This document shows positions 15,699 to 23,365 of a stretch of 36,927 nucleotides of DNA, one piece after another. Below the pieces are notes generated by a model, which made no database searches, was not told the origin of the DNA, and worked only from the letters and a program-made list of their open reading frames with translations. Source of the DNA: Deltaproteobacteria bacterium (GTDB lineage Bacteria > Myxococcota_A > Polyangia > Polyangiales > JADJMO01); assembly GCA_022843175.1 (NCBI GenBank), contig JALHOE010000077.1:1-36927 (forward strand). Direction: 5' to 3'. A program made the translations under genes and the position numbers. The first letter of the stretch is position 1, and every line of letters begins with the position of its first letter.

Positions 15699-16262
15699 GT
15701 GTCGGAAGACGACGGCGTCAAGAAGACCGAGCCGAGCAAACCCACGCCCGGTACGTCGAGCTGGGTCGTGGCCGCGCTGATCCTCGGCGCGATCGCCGCG
15801 ATCTACGTCGTCGCGCGGCGCCCCGCGCCCCCACCGCCGAACGCGCCGCCCGGCGAGGCCCACAGCAGCGATCCGTTCGGCGGGATGAACGCCGTGCACC
15901 AGGCAGTCCTGACTGCGCCCGAGGGCGCGACCACCTGCGAGACGGCGTGGAATGCGTTCGACGCGATGGAGCGCGCGCTCAAGGCGGCCGGGCAGCCCTC
16001 GGGCGTCTCGAAGCACCCCGACCGGCAGACGTTCCTCGACGTGTGCGCCGGCTTCACCGACATCGAGCAGCGATGTCTCACGCCGCGGTTCAAGGACGTG
16101 AACGCCGACCGCTGCGAGAACGAGGGCAAGGGCGTCTGGTCGGAGGCCGACAGCCTGCGGCGAAAGAACCTGTTCACCATCTTCGGCCCGCGCGATCCGG
16201 CCGGCGCGCCGAGCGCACCAAAAAGCACAGCGCCGCTCGCGGGTGACGCGGGCGGCGACTGA
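15699..16262 (+). CDS. Single-pass membrane protein with Cys-containing periplasmic domain
   Basis: 187 residues from GTG at 15699. This start was chosen because GGAGGG (15686-15691) lies seven bases upstream; a TTG at 15678 is too close to that site. A charged N-terminus (SEDDGVKKTEPSKP) precedes one helix (about 23-41, WVVAALILGAIAAIYVVA). A Pro-rich linker (RRPAPPPPNAPP) and a soluble domain follow. The domain has four Cys residues (TTCETAW, DVCAGFT, QRCLTP, DRCENEG) that could form two disulfides outside the cytoplasm. The tail is Ala/Pro-rich. No known family is recognised. It faces the lipoprotein gene convergently, 26 bp apart. Confidence 0.8.
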   Translation: MSEDDGVKKTEPSKPTPGTSSWVVAALILGAIAAIYVVARRPAPPPPNAPPGEAHSSDPFGGMNAVHQAVLTAPEGATTCETAWNAFDAMERALKAAGQPSGVSKHPDRQTFLDVCAGFTDIEQRCLTPRFKDVNADRCENEGKGVWSEADSLRRKNLFTIFGPRDPAGAPSAPKSTAPLAGDAGGD

Positions 16263-16275
16263 GCTCGTTTCGAGC
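16263..16275. terminator. Short hairpin between convergent genes
   Basis: GCTCG-TTT-CGAGC immediately follows the stop codon of the membrane-protein gene, in a 26-bp convergent gap. It may end transcription from either side, but no U-run is present. Confidence 0.3.
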
Positions 16276-16288
16276 GAGGAGTCTCAGC

Positions 16289-17254
16289 TCACGGGCAGGG
16301 GTGACCGGACTGGCCGGGCGCCTTCCACCAGTTGAGGCCCTGACAGACGCCGAGCGTCGTGTGCTGCGGGCCGTACTTGATGCCGTAGGCGGACATCATG
16401 GAGTCGTCGTGGCAGTTGTGCTCGCCGCCGCCCGAGTTCCAGTCGTAGCTCGTGAGGCAGGCGCCGTTGATCGAGCTGATGTTGCCGGTGCTGTCCTGGT
16501 GGAAGTAGCCGCCGCCGCCGCTGCCGCTGCAGGTGACCTTGCTCATGCCGCCCGCGCAGGTGCCGTGCTGACACGAGTCGACGACCGCGCCCGAGGCCGT
16601 CCACACGCGCACCGCCGAGTGATGGCCGGCGCAGATCCAGGCGACGCACGCGATGTTCTTGTAGCGGATCTGGTAGCTCGCCTGGCCGACCCACACGTCG
16701 CCGTAGCCGACGGTGTCCCTGGGGAGCTCGCCGGTCTTCACGTCGATCTCGCGCGGAACCTTGGCCGACACGCCGAGGTCGCCGAGGCTGATGGTGTGGA
16801 ACGAGACCTTCTGCGGGAACTCGTGCTTGGTGATCGCCTGCGCGGCCTCCGCGGCGAGCTCGAGGGCCTGCGGGGTGACCACGACCTTCTTCTGCAGCTC
16901 CTGCTTCTTGAGGTCGGCCTCCCAGGTCGGGTCGGCGAACGTGTCGCCGCCGCGCTGCAGCGCGACGATGTTCCCCTTCGCGTCGACGAAGCGGGCGTCG
17001 ATCTCGTACTCGCCGAGCTCGGGCGAGACGTTGCGATGGAACTCGGGGCGCACCGCGCCGCGCCGGGTCTCGAAGTAGACGACAGCGCCTGCGTGCTTGA
17101 AGGCGCCGGTCACGCCGATGTCGTCGGTCGCCTCGAAGACCGTCAGGCCCTCGGAGAGGCTCTCGGGCGAGGGACGCGAGCTGCTGCCACCGCAACCCAG
17201 GGCAGCCACCATCACGCACCCGGCAGCCAGCATCAGCGTCGTCATCGGCTTCAT
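16289..17254 (-). CDS. Secreted Cys-rich lipoprotein under a sigma-54-type promoter
   Basis: 321 residues from ATG at 17254, supported by GGGAGG six bases upstream. The signal peptide ends in ALGC (Cys21), a lipobox-like site, followed by a Ser-rich linker. Residues about 35-200 contain beta-strand patterns and a helix (QALELAAEAAQAITKHEFP). The last ~125 residues are Cys-, Gly- and His-rich: ACVAWICAGHHSAVRVW, DSCQHGTCAGGM, GEHNCHDDSMMSAYG, GVCQGLNWWKAPG. About eight Cys residues suggest a disulfide-bonded extracellular domain; the His/Asp residues might bind metal, but no known protease motif is seen. A strong sigma-54 promoter match lies 69-84 bp upstream and three inverted-repeat sites lie further up, so expression is likely activator-dependent. 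Function unknown. Confidence 0.88.
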   Translation of the reverse strand: MKPMTTLMLAAGCVMVAALGCGGSSSRPSPESLSEGLTVFEATDDIGVTGAFKHAGAVVYFETRRGAVRPEFHRNVSPELGEYEIDARFVDAKGNIVALQRGGDTFADPTWEADLKKQELQKKVVVTPQALELAAEAAQAITKHEFPQKVSFHTISLGDLGVSAKVPREIDVKTGELPRDTVGYGDVWVGQASYQIRYKNIACVAWICAGHHSAVRVWTASGAVVDSCQHGTCAGGMSKVTCSGSGGGGYFHQDSTGNISSINGACLTSYDWNSGGGEHNCHDDSMMSAYGIKYGPQHTTLGVCQGLNWWKAPGQSGHPCP

Positions 17255-17322
17255 CGGAGACCTCCCTGGAGTTCAACTGGGTCGTTTGCTCGACCCGCTG
17301 TCTCTCGGACGGAGGCACCCTT

Positions 17323-17338
17323 TGCGACGGCTGTGCCA
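17323..17338 (-). promoter_or_regulatory. Sigma-54 (-24/-12) promoter
   Basis: On the minus strand the sequence reads TGGCACAGCCGTCGCA. Against the sigma-54 consensus TGGCAC-N5-TTGCW it differs at one consensus base, with the invariant GG and GC exactly ten bases apart. A start of transcription near 17312 would give a leader of about 58 nt before the ATG of the Cys-rich lipoprotein gene. The inverted repeats at 17382-17461 lie at about -78, -119 and -139, the usual range for activator sites. Confidence 0.65.
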
Positions 17339-17381
17339 CTTCGACAAACCTGCGAAATGTCATGGCGGTCGCCCGCCACAC

Positions 17382-17461
17382 GGTTCAGTTCCCGAACCAA
17401 ACGTCCCGAAGGCGGACAAATCGGTTCAATTCGTTAACAACCGGTTCATTTTCCGAACCGG
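17382..17461. promoter_or_regulatory. Three GGTTC-N7-GAACC-type sites upstream of sigma-54 promoter
   Basis: Site 1 (17382-17398) and site 3 (17443-17459) are both perfect GGTTC-N7-GAACC inverted repeats. Site 3 extends to CCGGTTC/GAACCGG at 17441-17461. Site 2 (17423-17439) keeps GGTTCAATTC on the left, but its right arm is degenerate (TAACA). Centres are 41 and 20 bp apart, close to four and two helical turns, so all sites face the same side of the helix. This is the layout of a bacterial enhancer for a sigma-54 activator. Site 3 overlaps the stop codon of the HTTM gene and could also act as its terminator hairpin. Confidence 0.6.
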
Positions 17462-18336
17462 CTCCGCAGCGCCCGTGAGCGGGCCACGAGCGCGCTGACG
17501 TCGTCGTCGTCGAGCGCGAGCAGCGCCCCGAACGCGAACATGCAGTAGAAGAGCGGCGGCACCTCGAGCATCGCAATGATCCCGAGAAAAAAGGCCTCGT
17601 AGGCGATCAGCGCGGCGAGACGGGTGCGCTTCCACAACAGAAGCGGCGGCGCTCCCACCTCGACCACGATCGTGAACCAGGTGAACGTTCGGGTCACGAG
17701 CGGGTGGTGAAGCAAGCCGACCTGCGTGACCCAATCGCGCAGCAGGAAGCCCTTCGGGTACGAGAGCAACACGCCCATCTCGTTCACGAACGGCCAGCCG
17801 GCCAGCAGCTTCTCGATGCCGGCGAAGAACACCCCGATCAGCGTCTGCGCGAGAATCAGCCCCGGCAGCAGCCGCGGCTCGACCGGCGTCTCCCTCGACG
17901 CCCATGCGTCGACCGAGAGCGCGCCGCTGCCGCCGCCGACGAGCCCCCACAACAGGAAGATCGCCCACGTGTTCACCAGCGCGAGCGTCTGCACCGGCAG
18001 CCCGTTGAAGCTCGCGAAGCTGTAGACGCCGAGGCCGGCGACGATCGCCGCGACCCTCGTGCGCAGTCCGATCGCGCCGCACACGCAGGCGAGCATCGTC
18101 ACGATCGACATCAGGCGGAGCGTCCCCGGTCCGAGGTCGTCGAAGCGGAGGTAGAGCCAGTGGCTCCACTCGTCGCTCCGCAGCGCGCCGCGCCGATAGG
18201 CGTCGTCGAGCGTGATCAGCGAGGGAAAGAAGTGGAGCGCCACCCCGACGAAGAACGCGACACGGAAGATCGCGAGCGGATACGGAGTGCCCGTCCCCTC
18301 GAACCGCGCGAAGAACCTATCGGTCGCGGAGGCCAT
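17446..18336 (-). CDS. HTTM-domain membrane protein (vitamin K-dependent carboxylase-like)
   Basis: 296 residues from ATG at 18336; a longer reading to 18438 adds a Ser/Arg-rich stretch without family character. Several membrane helices are clear: YPLAIFRVAFFVGVALHFFP, GTLRLMSIVTMLACVCGAIGL, VNTWAIFLLWGLVGGG, PGLILAQTLIGVFFAGIEKL and ALIAYEAFFLGIIAML. The opening FRVAFFVGVALHF and the AQTLIGVFFAGIEKLLAGWPFVNEMG region are typical of HTTM proteins, which share the fold of eukaryotic gamma-glutamyl carboxylase. Bacterial members are mostly uncharacterised. The start overlaps the end of the small partner gene by 20 bp, so they are probably co-expressed. The stop codon lies inside an inverted repeat that may serve as terminator or upstream operator. 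Confidence 0.85.
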   Translation of the reverse strand: MASATDRFFARFEGTGTPYPLAIFRVAFFVGVALHFFPSLITLDDAYRRGALRSDEWSHWLYLRFDDLGPGTLRLMSIVTMLACVCGAIGLRTRVAAIVAGLGVYSFASFNGLPVQTLALVNTWAIFLLWGLVGGGSGALSVDAWASRETPVEPRLLPGLILAQTLIGVFFAGIEKLLAGWPFVNEMGVLLSYPKGFLLRDWVTQVGLLHHPLVTRTFTWFTIVVEVGAPPLLLWKRTRLAALIAYEAFFLGIIAMLEVPPLFYCMFAFGALLALDDDDVSALVARSRALRSRFGK

Positions 18337-18787
18337 GGGCACCGCAGACGAGGGTCTTGGTTTGGCTCGGCGTTCGGGGATCGACGTCGACCTGGTACTC
18401 GGTGACGAAGAAGCTGAGCTCTTCTTTTCGGGCTCCATAGGCGCGGTAGCAGAGCTCTCTCAGGTAGTCGCGCTTGAGGAGCACGTTGATCGCGAGCCGC
18501 GCGTGCCGGTAGCCGATGGAGGGCGTCCGAACGAGCTCGACGAGATCGTGACGGACGCCGTCCGGGCCCGCGTACTCGTAGGTCTGCACCACCCGCAGGT
18601 TCTTGTTGAACATGACGTGGCCGTACTTGAGGTGCGGCAACACGAGGTCGAAGCGCTGGCCGAAGAGCTTCTCGGCGATCGTGTGGTTCATCGCGCCGAG
18701 CACGCTGAGCGCGATCCATGCGACGACGAGCACCCGGCGATCCGTCACGGAGCCGATGATACCGCGGGCGCGCGGTTTGACTTTCAT
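18317..18787 (-). CDS. Small membrane-anchored partner of HTTM protein
   Basis: 156 residues from ATG at 18787, or 143 from GTG at 18748; neither start has a clear ribosome binding site. After a basic N-terminus one helix is visible (VLVVAWIALSVLGAMNHTIA). A soluble domain follows (FDLVLPHLKYGHVMFNKNL, RTPSIGYRHARLAINVLLKRDYL, EELSFFVTEYQVDVDP). The end, CGAHGLRDR, overlaps the HTTM start by 20 bp. Proteins of this size often accompany HTTM genes, so a shared complex in the inner membrane is inferred. It is divergent from the FG-GAP gene, and the two possible 5' ends lie within about 40 bp. Confidence 0.75.
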   Translation of the reverse strand: MKVKPRARGIIGSVTDRRVLVVAWIALSVLGAMNHTIAEKLFGQRFDLVLPHLKYGHVMFNKNLRVVQTYEYAGPDGVRHDLVELVRTPSIGYRHARLAINVLLKRDYLRELCYRAYGARKEELSFFVTEYQVDVDPRTPSQTKTLVCGAHGLRDR

Positions 18788-18805
18788 ATCTACGAAAACC
18801 ACGAT
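18777..18805 (+). promoter_or_regulatory. Candidate sigma-70-type promoter of FG-GAP gene
   Basis: TTGACT (18777-18782) and CACGAT (18800-18805) are 17 bp apart. The -35 element is good and the -10 poor. A start near 18812 would put the GGAGAGGGGG ribosome binding site at the very 5' end and would exclude the ATG at 18804 as the start codon, in agreement with GTG at 18828. Confidence 0.3.
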
Positions 18806-18827
18806 GGGGCACGGAGAGGGGGAAGAC

Positions 18828-20519
18828 GTGCGCTCGGGTTTGGTGATCGCAGCGCTCGGAATGGCGTGCTCGGCCAACGACGCGCCGGCTCCGCACGCCC
18901 CGGGCGACGGCGGTGTCGTCGAGGGGGGCCGAGCTTGGCGCGACGAGCCGCCGATCGATCCCGCCTCGCTCTTCGTGGGCCCGGCGCCGTTCAAGGATGT
19001 GGCCGCAGCCGCGGGGCTCCCCGCGATCGGCGGCATGTGCGTGGTGTTCGAGGACTTCGACGGCGATGCCAAGCCCGACATCTTCCTCGCGAGCTTCTTC
19101 GGCGCGCCGCAGGCGATCGCGCTCTACCTGAACGACGGCGCCGGGCACTTCGCCGAGAGGCCCCTGCCGAAGCTCGCGCTCGAGGGCACGAACGCCGCGC
19201 CCGGGTGGTGCGCCGCGGGAGACGTGGACGGCGACGGCAAGCTCGACGTCGTGCTCGCGTCGTTCGCGTCGTTCGAGGCGCACGTGCTCCGCAACGCCGG
19301 GGGCGGCACCTTCGCCGACGCGCAGAAGCTCACGGCCGCGGGGGCCGGCTCGCTCGGGTTCGCGGCCATCGCGCTCGCGGATCTCGACGGCGACGGCAGG
19401 CTCGACCTCGTCGCCGCTCCGATCGGCCCCGCCCCGTTGCTCGGTCCCGACAGCTGCGCGCCCGCGCCCGACGGCTTCCGGTGCGAGTCCCCCGGCAAGC
19501 GCTGCGCGCACGCCCTGTTCGTGTTCCGCAACACCGGCGCCGCGGCGCCGTTCGCACCCGCGGTGCCGATCGTGAAGACCGACTGCGGCCCCGCCCATGT
19601 CAACGCGCTGACGATCGCGGACTGGAACGACGACGGCCTCCCCGACGTGTTCGCCTCGAACGACTGGGGCACCAACGCGTTCTATCTCAACGGCCCCGGC
19701 ATGACGTTCACCGACGTGCTGCCGACGCTGGGGACGAAGCCGTACAACAGCGCGATGGGCGCTGCGATCGAGGACTTCGATCTCGACGGCAAGCTCGATC
19801 TCTACGTCGCCGACATGGGCAGCGACCAGTTCTACCCGGGTGGTCCCACCCACGCGGCGCCGCTCGTCGACAAGGCCGGGGAGTGGGGGATCGCGCCGGT
19901 CACGCGCTTCCATTCGGGGTGGGCGCCGCTGGCGGAGGACTTCGACTCCGACGGGCTGCTCGACGTGTTCGTCGCGAACTCGGCGTTCACGCGCAGCTAC
20001 AACGACCTCGCGGTCATCGGCAGCCGCGGGCTGCCCGAGACGATCTACACGCAGTACGACATCCTCTTCCACGGAGAGGGCGGCCGCTTCAAGGCGCTCG
20101 GCGCGCGACAGAGCAAGGCCGCCGAGGCCACGCCGATGTTCGGGGCAGCGGCCGTCGCGGACTTCGACGGCGACGGCCGTCTCGATATCCTCGAGACCAT
20201 CGGATACCCGCTGCGCGTCCAGCTCCTGCACAACGAGGGGCCGCGCGGACACTGGCTACGGGTGCGGCTCCGCGGCCGGGCACCCAACGTCGACGGCATC
20301 GGCGCCACGGTCACGCTCCGCGTGCCGGGTGCGCCGCTCAAGAAGCGCTACGTGCAGCGGATGCGCGGCACCAACGGCAGCTCGTGGGCCACGCTGCACT
20401 TCGGGCTCGGCGCCGGCACCGCAGTCGATGTCGTCGACGTCCGTTGGCCGAGCGGCCGCACCCAGACCATCGCGTCGCCGCGCATCGACGCGGTGCTCGA
20501 GATCTCCGAGCCCGACTGA
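18828..20519 (+). CDS. FG-GAP/VCBS-repeat protein with ASPIC/UnbV domain
   Basis: 563 residues from GTG at 18828, chosen because GGAGAGGGGG precedes it by about five bases; an ATG at 18804 is possible but poorly placed. The N-terminus is a short signal sequence ending in GMAC, possibly a lipoprotein. The body is a beta-propeller of FG-GAP-like repeats, each with a calcium-type D-x-D-x-D-G loop: DFDGDAKPD, DVDGDGKLD, DLDGDGRLD, DWNDDGLPD, DFDLDGKLD, DFDSDGLLD, DFDGDGRLD. The last ~100 residues (HWLRVRLRGR through RWPSGRTQTI) match the ASPIC/UnbV domain that follows such propellers in CRTAC-like proteins. These are secreted calcium-binding adhesion or matrix proteins; the exact role is unknown. 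The protease gene follows in the same direction after 44 bp. Confidence 0.9.
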   Translation: MRSGLVIAALGMACSANDAPAPHAPGDGGVVEGGRAWRDEPPIDPASLFVGPAPFKDVAAAAGLPAIGGMCVVFEDFDGDAKPDIFLASFFGAPQAIALYLNDGAGHFAERPLPKLALEGTNAAPGWCAAGDVDGDGKLDVVLASFASFEAHVLRNAGGGTFADAQKLTAAGAGSLGFAAIALADLDGDGRLDLVAAPIGPAPLLGPDSCAPAPDGFRCESPGKRCAHALFVFRNTGAAAPFAPAVPIVKTDCGPAHVNALTIADWNDDGLPDVFASNDWGTNAFYLNGPGMTFTDVLPTLGTKPYNSAMGAAIEDFDLDGKLDLYVADMGSDQFYPGGPTHAAPLVDKAGEWGIAPVTRFHSGWAPLAEDFDSDGLLDVFVANSAFTRSYNDLAVIGSRGLPETIYTQYDILFHGEGGRFKALGARQSKAAEATPMFGAAAVADFDGDGRLDILETIGYPLRVQLLHNEGPRGHWLRVRLRGRAPNVDGIGATVTLRVPGAPLKKRYVQRMRGTNGSSWATLHFGLGAGTAVDVVDVRWPSGRTQTIASPRIDAVLEISEPD

Positions 20520-20563
20520 GGTTTCGGCTTCCGCGCCGGGCTCACCGGTGATGCTATGGCGAC

Positions 20564-21760
20564 GTGCGCTGGCTCGCCCTGTCGACGGTCCTGCTGGCCG
20601 CGTGCGTCGACGTCGAGCTCGGACACCGCGCCGAGGCCATCGTCGCGGGCGAGCTCGCCGGCGCGGATCCAGCGGTCGTCGCGCTGACGGAGGCCAGCGG
20701 GCGCGTGATCTGCAGCGGCACGCTGATCTCCCCCCACGTGGTGATCACCGCCGCCCACTGCGGGATCGACGCGACGAACTTCCGCTCGTTCCGCGCCGTG
20801 TTCGGCGCCTCGGCCAGGAGCGGCACCGCGATCGCGCTCAGCGACGCGCGCGCCCACCCGGAGTTCAACGCGGCGACCTTCGCGAACGACCTCGCGCTCC
20901 TGACGTTGCGCGTCCGCTCCGAGGTCCCGCCGATCGCGCTCGCCACGACGGCCGACGCGGCGGCGCTCCCCTCGACCGCGGTGCGCATCGTCGGCTTCGG
21001 CGTGAGCGCGGCGATGGCCGGCGACAGCGGGACCAAGCGCGAGGGGCGCGCGAGGGTCGACGCGGTCTCCGCGAAGACGTTCCACATCGCGCCCGACCCG
21101 TCGCAGCCGTGCGTGGGCGACTCGGGAGGGCCCGCGTTTCTCACCCTCGGCGCCGCCGAAGTGCTGGTCGGCGTCACCAGCACCGGTGACGAAGCGTGCG
21201 TGAAGGGCGCGACCGAGACGCGCGTCGATCCCTTCGCCGACGGCTTCGTGGCTCCCTACCTGGCGCGCTCGCGCGACGGCGTCGCGGCCCCCGGCGAGCC
21301 ATGCTTGTTCGAGGGGCACTGCGCCGGCGGCGCCTGCGTCACAGCCGAGGACCAGCCGGCGATCTCGTACTGCGCGACGCCCTGCTCCGACGCCGCCGGA
21401 TGTCGCGCCGGCATGCGATGTCGCGCGGGCGAGTGCCGATGGCCGCTGCCCACCCCGGGCGCGCTCGGCGCCCGCTGCGCCCTCGACACCGACTGCGTCG
21501 AGGCGGAGTGCTCGCCCTCGCTGCGCGTGTGCACCCAACGGTGCGATCCGCTCTCGCCCACGTGTCCCGCCGACTTCGCGTGCAGCAAGACGTCCGCCAT
21601 TCGCTTCGAGTGCGTCGCGCGCCCCCCGACGGTCGTCCGCGCTGCGGGTGGGGGGTGCGCGCTCGCCGCGCCGAGGCTCGCCGCGCGCACCTTCATCCCG
21701 ATCGTGGCGCTGCTCGTCCTTGCCAGCCTGCTCCGACGCGCGAGTCGCCCGTATCACTGA
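20564..21760 (+). CDS. Trypsin-fold serine protease with MYXO-CTERM-like tail
   Basis: 398 residues from GTG at 20564. The signal sequence ends in LLAAC (Cys14), a lipobox. A short propeptide leads to IVAGE at 26-30, the usual mature N-terminus of S1 proteases. The triad is complete: His65 in ITAAHC, Asp109 in NDLALL and Ser187 in GDSGGP; Cys50/Cys66 and Cys183/Cys212 are placed for the standard disulfides. The residue six before Ser187 is Gln, not Asp, so Arg/Lys specificity is not expected. Residues about 245-345 hold Cys-rich modules (CLFEGHCAGGACV, CRAGMRCRAGEC, CALDTDCVEAECS). The C-terminus has GGGC, a hydrophobic helix (FIPIVALLVLASLL) and RRASR, the plan of the MYXO-CTERM sorting signal handled by myxosortase. 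A predicted lipid anchor at one end and a sorting tail at the other is unusual. Confidence 0.92.
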   Translation: MRWLALSTVLLAACVDVELGHRAEAIVAGELAGADPAVVALTEASGRVICSGTLISPHVVITAAHCGIDATNFRSFRAVFGASARSGTAIALSDARAHPEFNAATFANDLALLTLRVRSEVPPIALATTADAAALPSTAVRIVGFGVSAAMAGDSGTKREGRARVDAVSAKTFHIAPDPSQPCVGDSGGPAFLTLGAAEVLVGVTSTGDEACVKGATETRVDPFADGFVAPYLARSRDGVAAPGEPCLFEGHCAGGACVTAEDQPAISYCATPCSDAAGCRAGMRCRAGECRWPLPTPGALGARCALDTDCVEAECSPSLRVCTQRCDPLSPTCPADFACSKTSAIRFECVARPPTVVRAAGGGCALAAPRLAARTFIPIVALLVLASLLRRASRPYH

Positions 21761-21772
21761 GTGGGCTTGGGG

Positions 21773-23338
21773 TCAGGGGACGACGGAGACCGTCGAGACC
21801 GCAGCCGAGGGGAGCTCGACCCGCGCGATCCGATCGCGGTTGGTGTCCGCGACCCACAGCGCGTTCGGCGTGAACGCGAGCCCGGCGGGCTCGGAGAACC
21901 CCACGGCGATGGTCTTGGTCTGGCCGGTGACCGGATCGACGCGCTTGAGCTTCGAGTTGTAGGTGTCGGCGACCCACAGCGTGCCGTCCCCGTAGGCGAG
22001 GCCGATCGGGTGCTGGAGGCGCGCCTCGGCGCCAGCGCCGTCCTTGTCCCCGAAGACGAACAGCCCGTGCCCGACCAGCGTGGTCACCGCGCCGCTCGGA
22101 TCGATCTTGCGGACGCTCGAGGTCTCGCTGTCGAGGACGAACAGGTTCTTGCCGTCGGTGGCGAGGCCGCTCGGCTGCGCGAACGCTGCCTTCAGCCGTG
22201 GCCCGTCGGTGAGGGTCTCCTGGCCGGTGCCGGCGAAGAGGTTGAGCTTGTCGCCATCCAGCGTCGCGATCTGGTGGGAGCCAGCGAGCGCGACGTAGAG
22301 CCGGTCGTTGAGGACCGCGAGATCCCACGGCGAGCGGAGATCGCTCTTGGCCGGGATCGAGCCCTCGTGCAGCCTGCCGGTGCCGAGCTTGCCGGTGCCG
22401 GCGACGGTGGTGACCGTCTTGCTCTTGCGATCGATCGCGCGGACCGCGTGGTTCTCGGTGTCCGCCACGTAGACGACGCCCCCGCGCGCGACCATGCCCT
22501 GGGGGTGGGCGAAGCGCGCGGTCGCGTACGAGCCGTCGACGAAGCCGCGGCCGCCGCCGACGACCTCGAGCACCTTGCCCGCCTCGTCCGTGAACACGAT
22601 TCGATCGTGGCCGCTGTCGGCGATCGCGAAGCCGCCGGGCACCACCGCGATCTTCTCGGGGAAGGCGAGGGGGTTGTCGGTGTCGACCTCGCGGGCGAGG
22701 AACGCCGGCGCCTCCTTGCTCAGCGCGTTCTCCTCGGCGCCCTCGGCGAGCGCGGTCTCGATCACGGCGTCGAGCTCGGCCTCGTCCGGCTCGCCGCCGT
22801 CGGCGAACACCACGCGGCCCTTGGCGTCGAGGACGATCACCGTGGGCCAAGCGTTGACCCCCCACGCCTCCCACACGCCGCGATCGCCGTCGATCGCGAC
22901 GGGATGCGCGATGCCGTAGCGGATCACCGATGCGCGCAGGCGCTCGATCTCGGGCTCCGCGTCGAACTTCTGGGTGTGGACGCCGACGACGAGGAACGGA
23001 TCCTTCTCGTGCTTCTTCTCGAGGCGCGCGAGCGTCGGCAGCGTGTGCATGCAGTTGATGCAGCAGGAGGTCCAGAAGTCGACCACCACGACGCGGCCGC
23101 GGAGCTCCGGCTCGGTCGGCGCACGTTTGGCGTTGAGCCACCCCCGCGCCTTGCCGAAGCCGGGGGTGGTGGGCCGCTCGGCGACGGGCGGGAGCGTGGT
23201 CTTCTTCTCATAGGCGCGCGTGCTCGCCACCACGACCGGCGCCGGCGCGGGCTTCTTCTTCACCGCGAGCGCAGCCGCGCCCGACGCGCACCCGAGCGCC
23301 AACACACCGATGAGGACTCGCTTGGTCATCCGACGCAT
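21773..23338 (-). CDS. NHLRC2-like thioredoxin-fold/NHL-repeat protein
   Basis: 521 residues from ATG at 23338, with another ATG at 23329. A hydrophobic N-terminal segment with ALGC (Cys17) suggests export and possibly lipid attachment. A thioredoxin-like domain follows (about 75-195) with DFWTSCCINCMHTLP; the CCINC motif (Cys92, Cys93, Cys96) is characteristic of NHLRC2 and its bacterial homologues. Residues about 225-515 are NHL repeats forming a propeller: FAIADSGHDRIVF, VYVADTENHAVRAID, LFVLDSETSSVRKID, LWVADTYNSKLKRVD, LWVADTNRDRIARV. The combination suggests a redox or protein-interaction role in the periplasm. The substrate is unknown. A Cys-rich lipoprotein gene lies 27 bp upstream on the same strand, a plausible redox client. 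Confidence 0.92.
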   Translation of the reverse strand: MRRMTKRVLIGVLALGCASGAAALAVKKKPAPAPVVVASTRAYEKKTTLPPVAERPTTPGFGKARGWLNAKRAPTEPELRGRVVVVDFWTSCCINCMHTLPTLARLEKKHEKDPFLVVGVHTQKFDAEPEIERLRASVIRYGIAHPVAIDGDRGVWEAWGVNAWPTVIVLDAKGRVVFADGGEPDEAELDAVIETALAEGAEENALSKEAPAFLAREVDTDNPLAFPEKIAVVPGGFAIADSGHDRIVFTDEAGKVLEVVGGGRGFVDGSYATARFAHPQGMVARGGVVYVADTENHAVRAIDRKSKTVTTVAGTGKLGTGRLHEGSIPAKSDLRSPWDLAVLNDRLYVALAGSHQIATLDGDKLNLFAGTGQETLTDGPRLKAAFAQPSGLATDGKNLFVLDSETSSVRKIDPSGAVTTLVGHGLFVFGDKDGAGAEARLQHPIGLAYGDGTLWVADTYNSKLKRVDPVTGQTKTIAVGFSEPAGLAFTPNALWVADTNRDRIARVELPSAAVSTVSVVP

Positions 23339-23365
23339 TGGATACGCCGGCGGCCCGGGCTGGTT

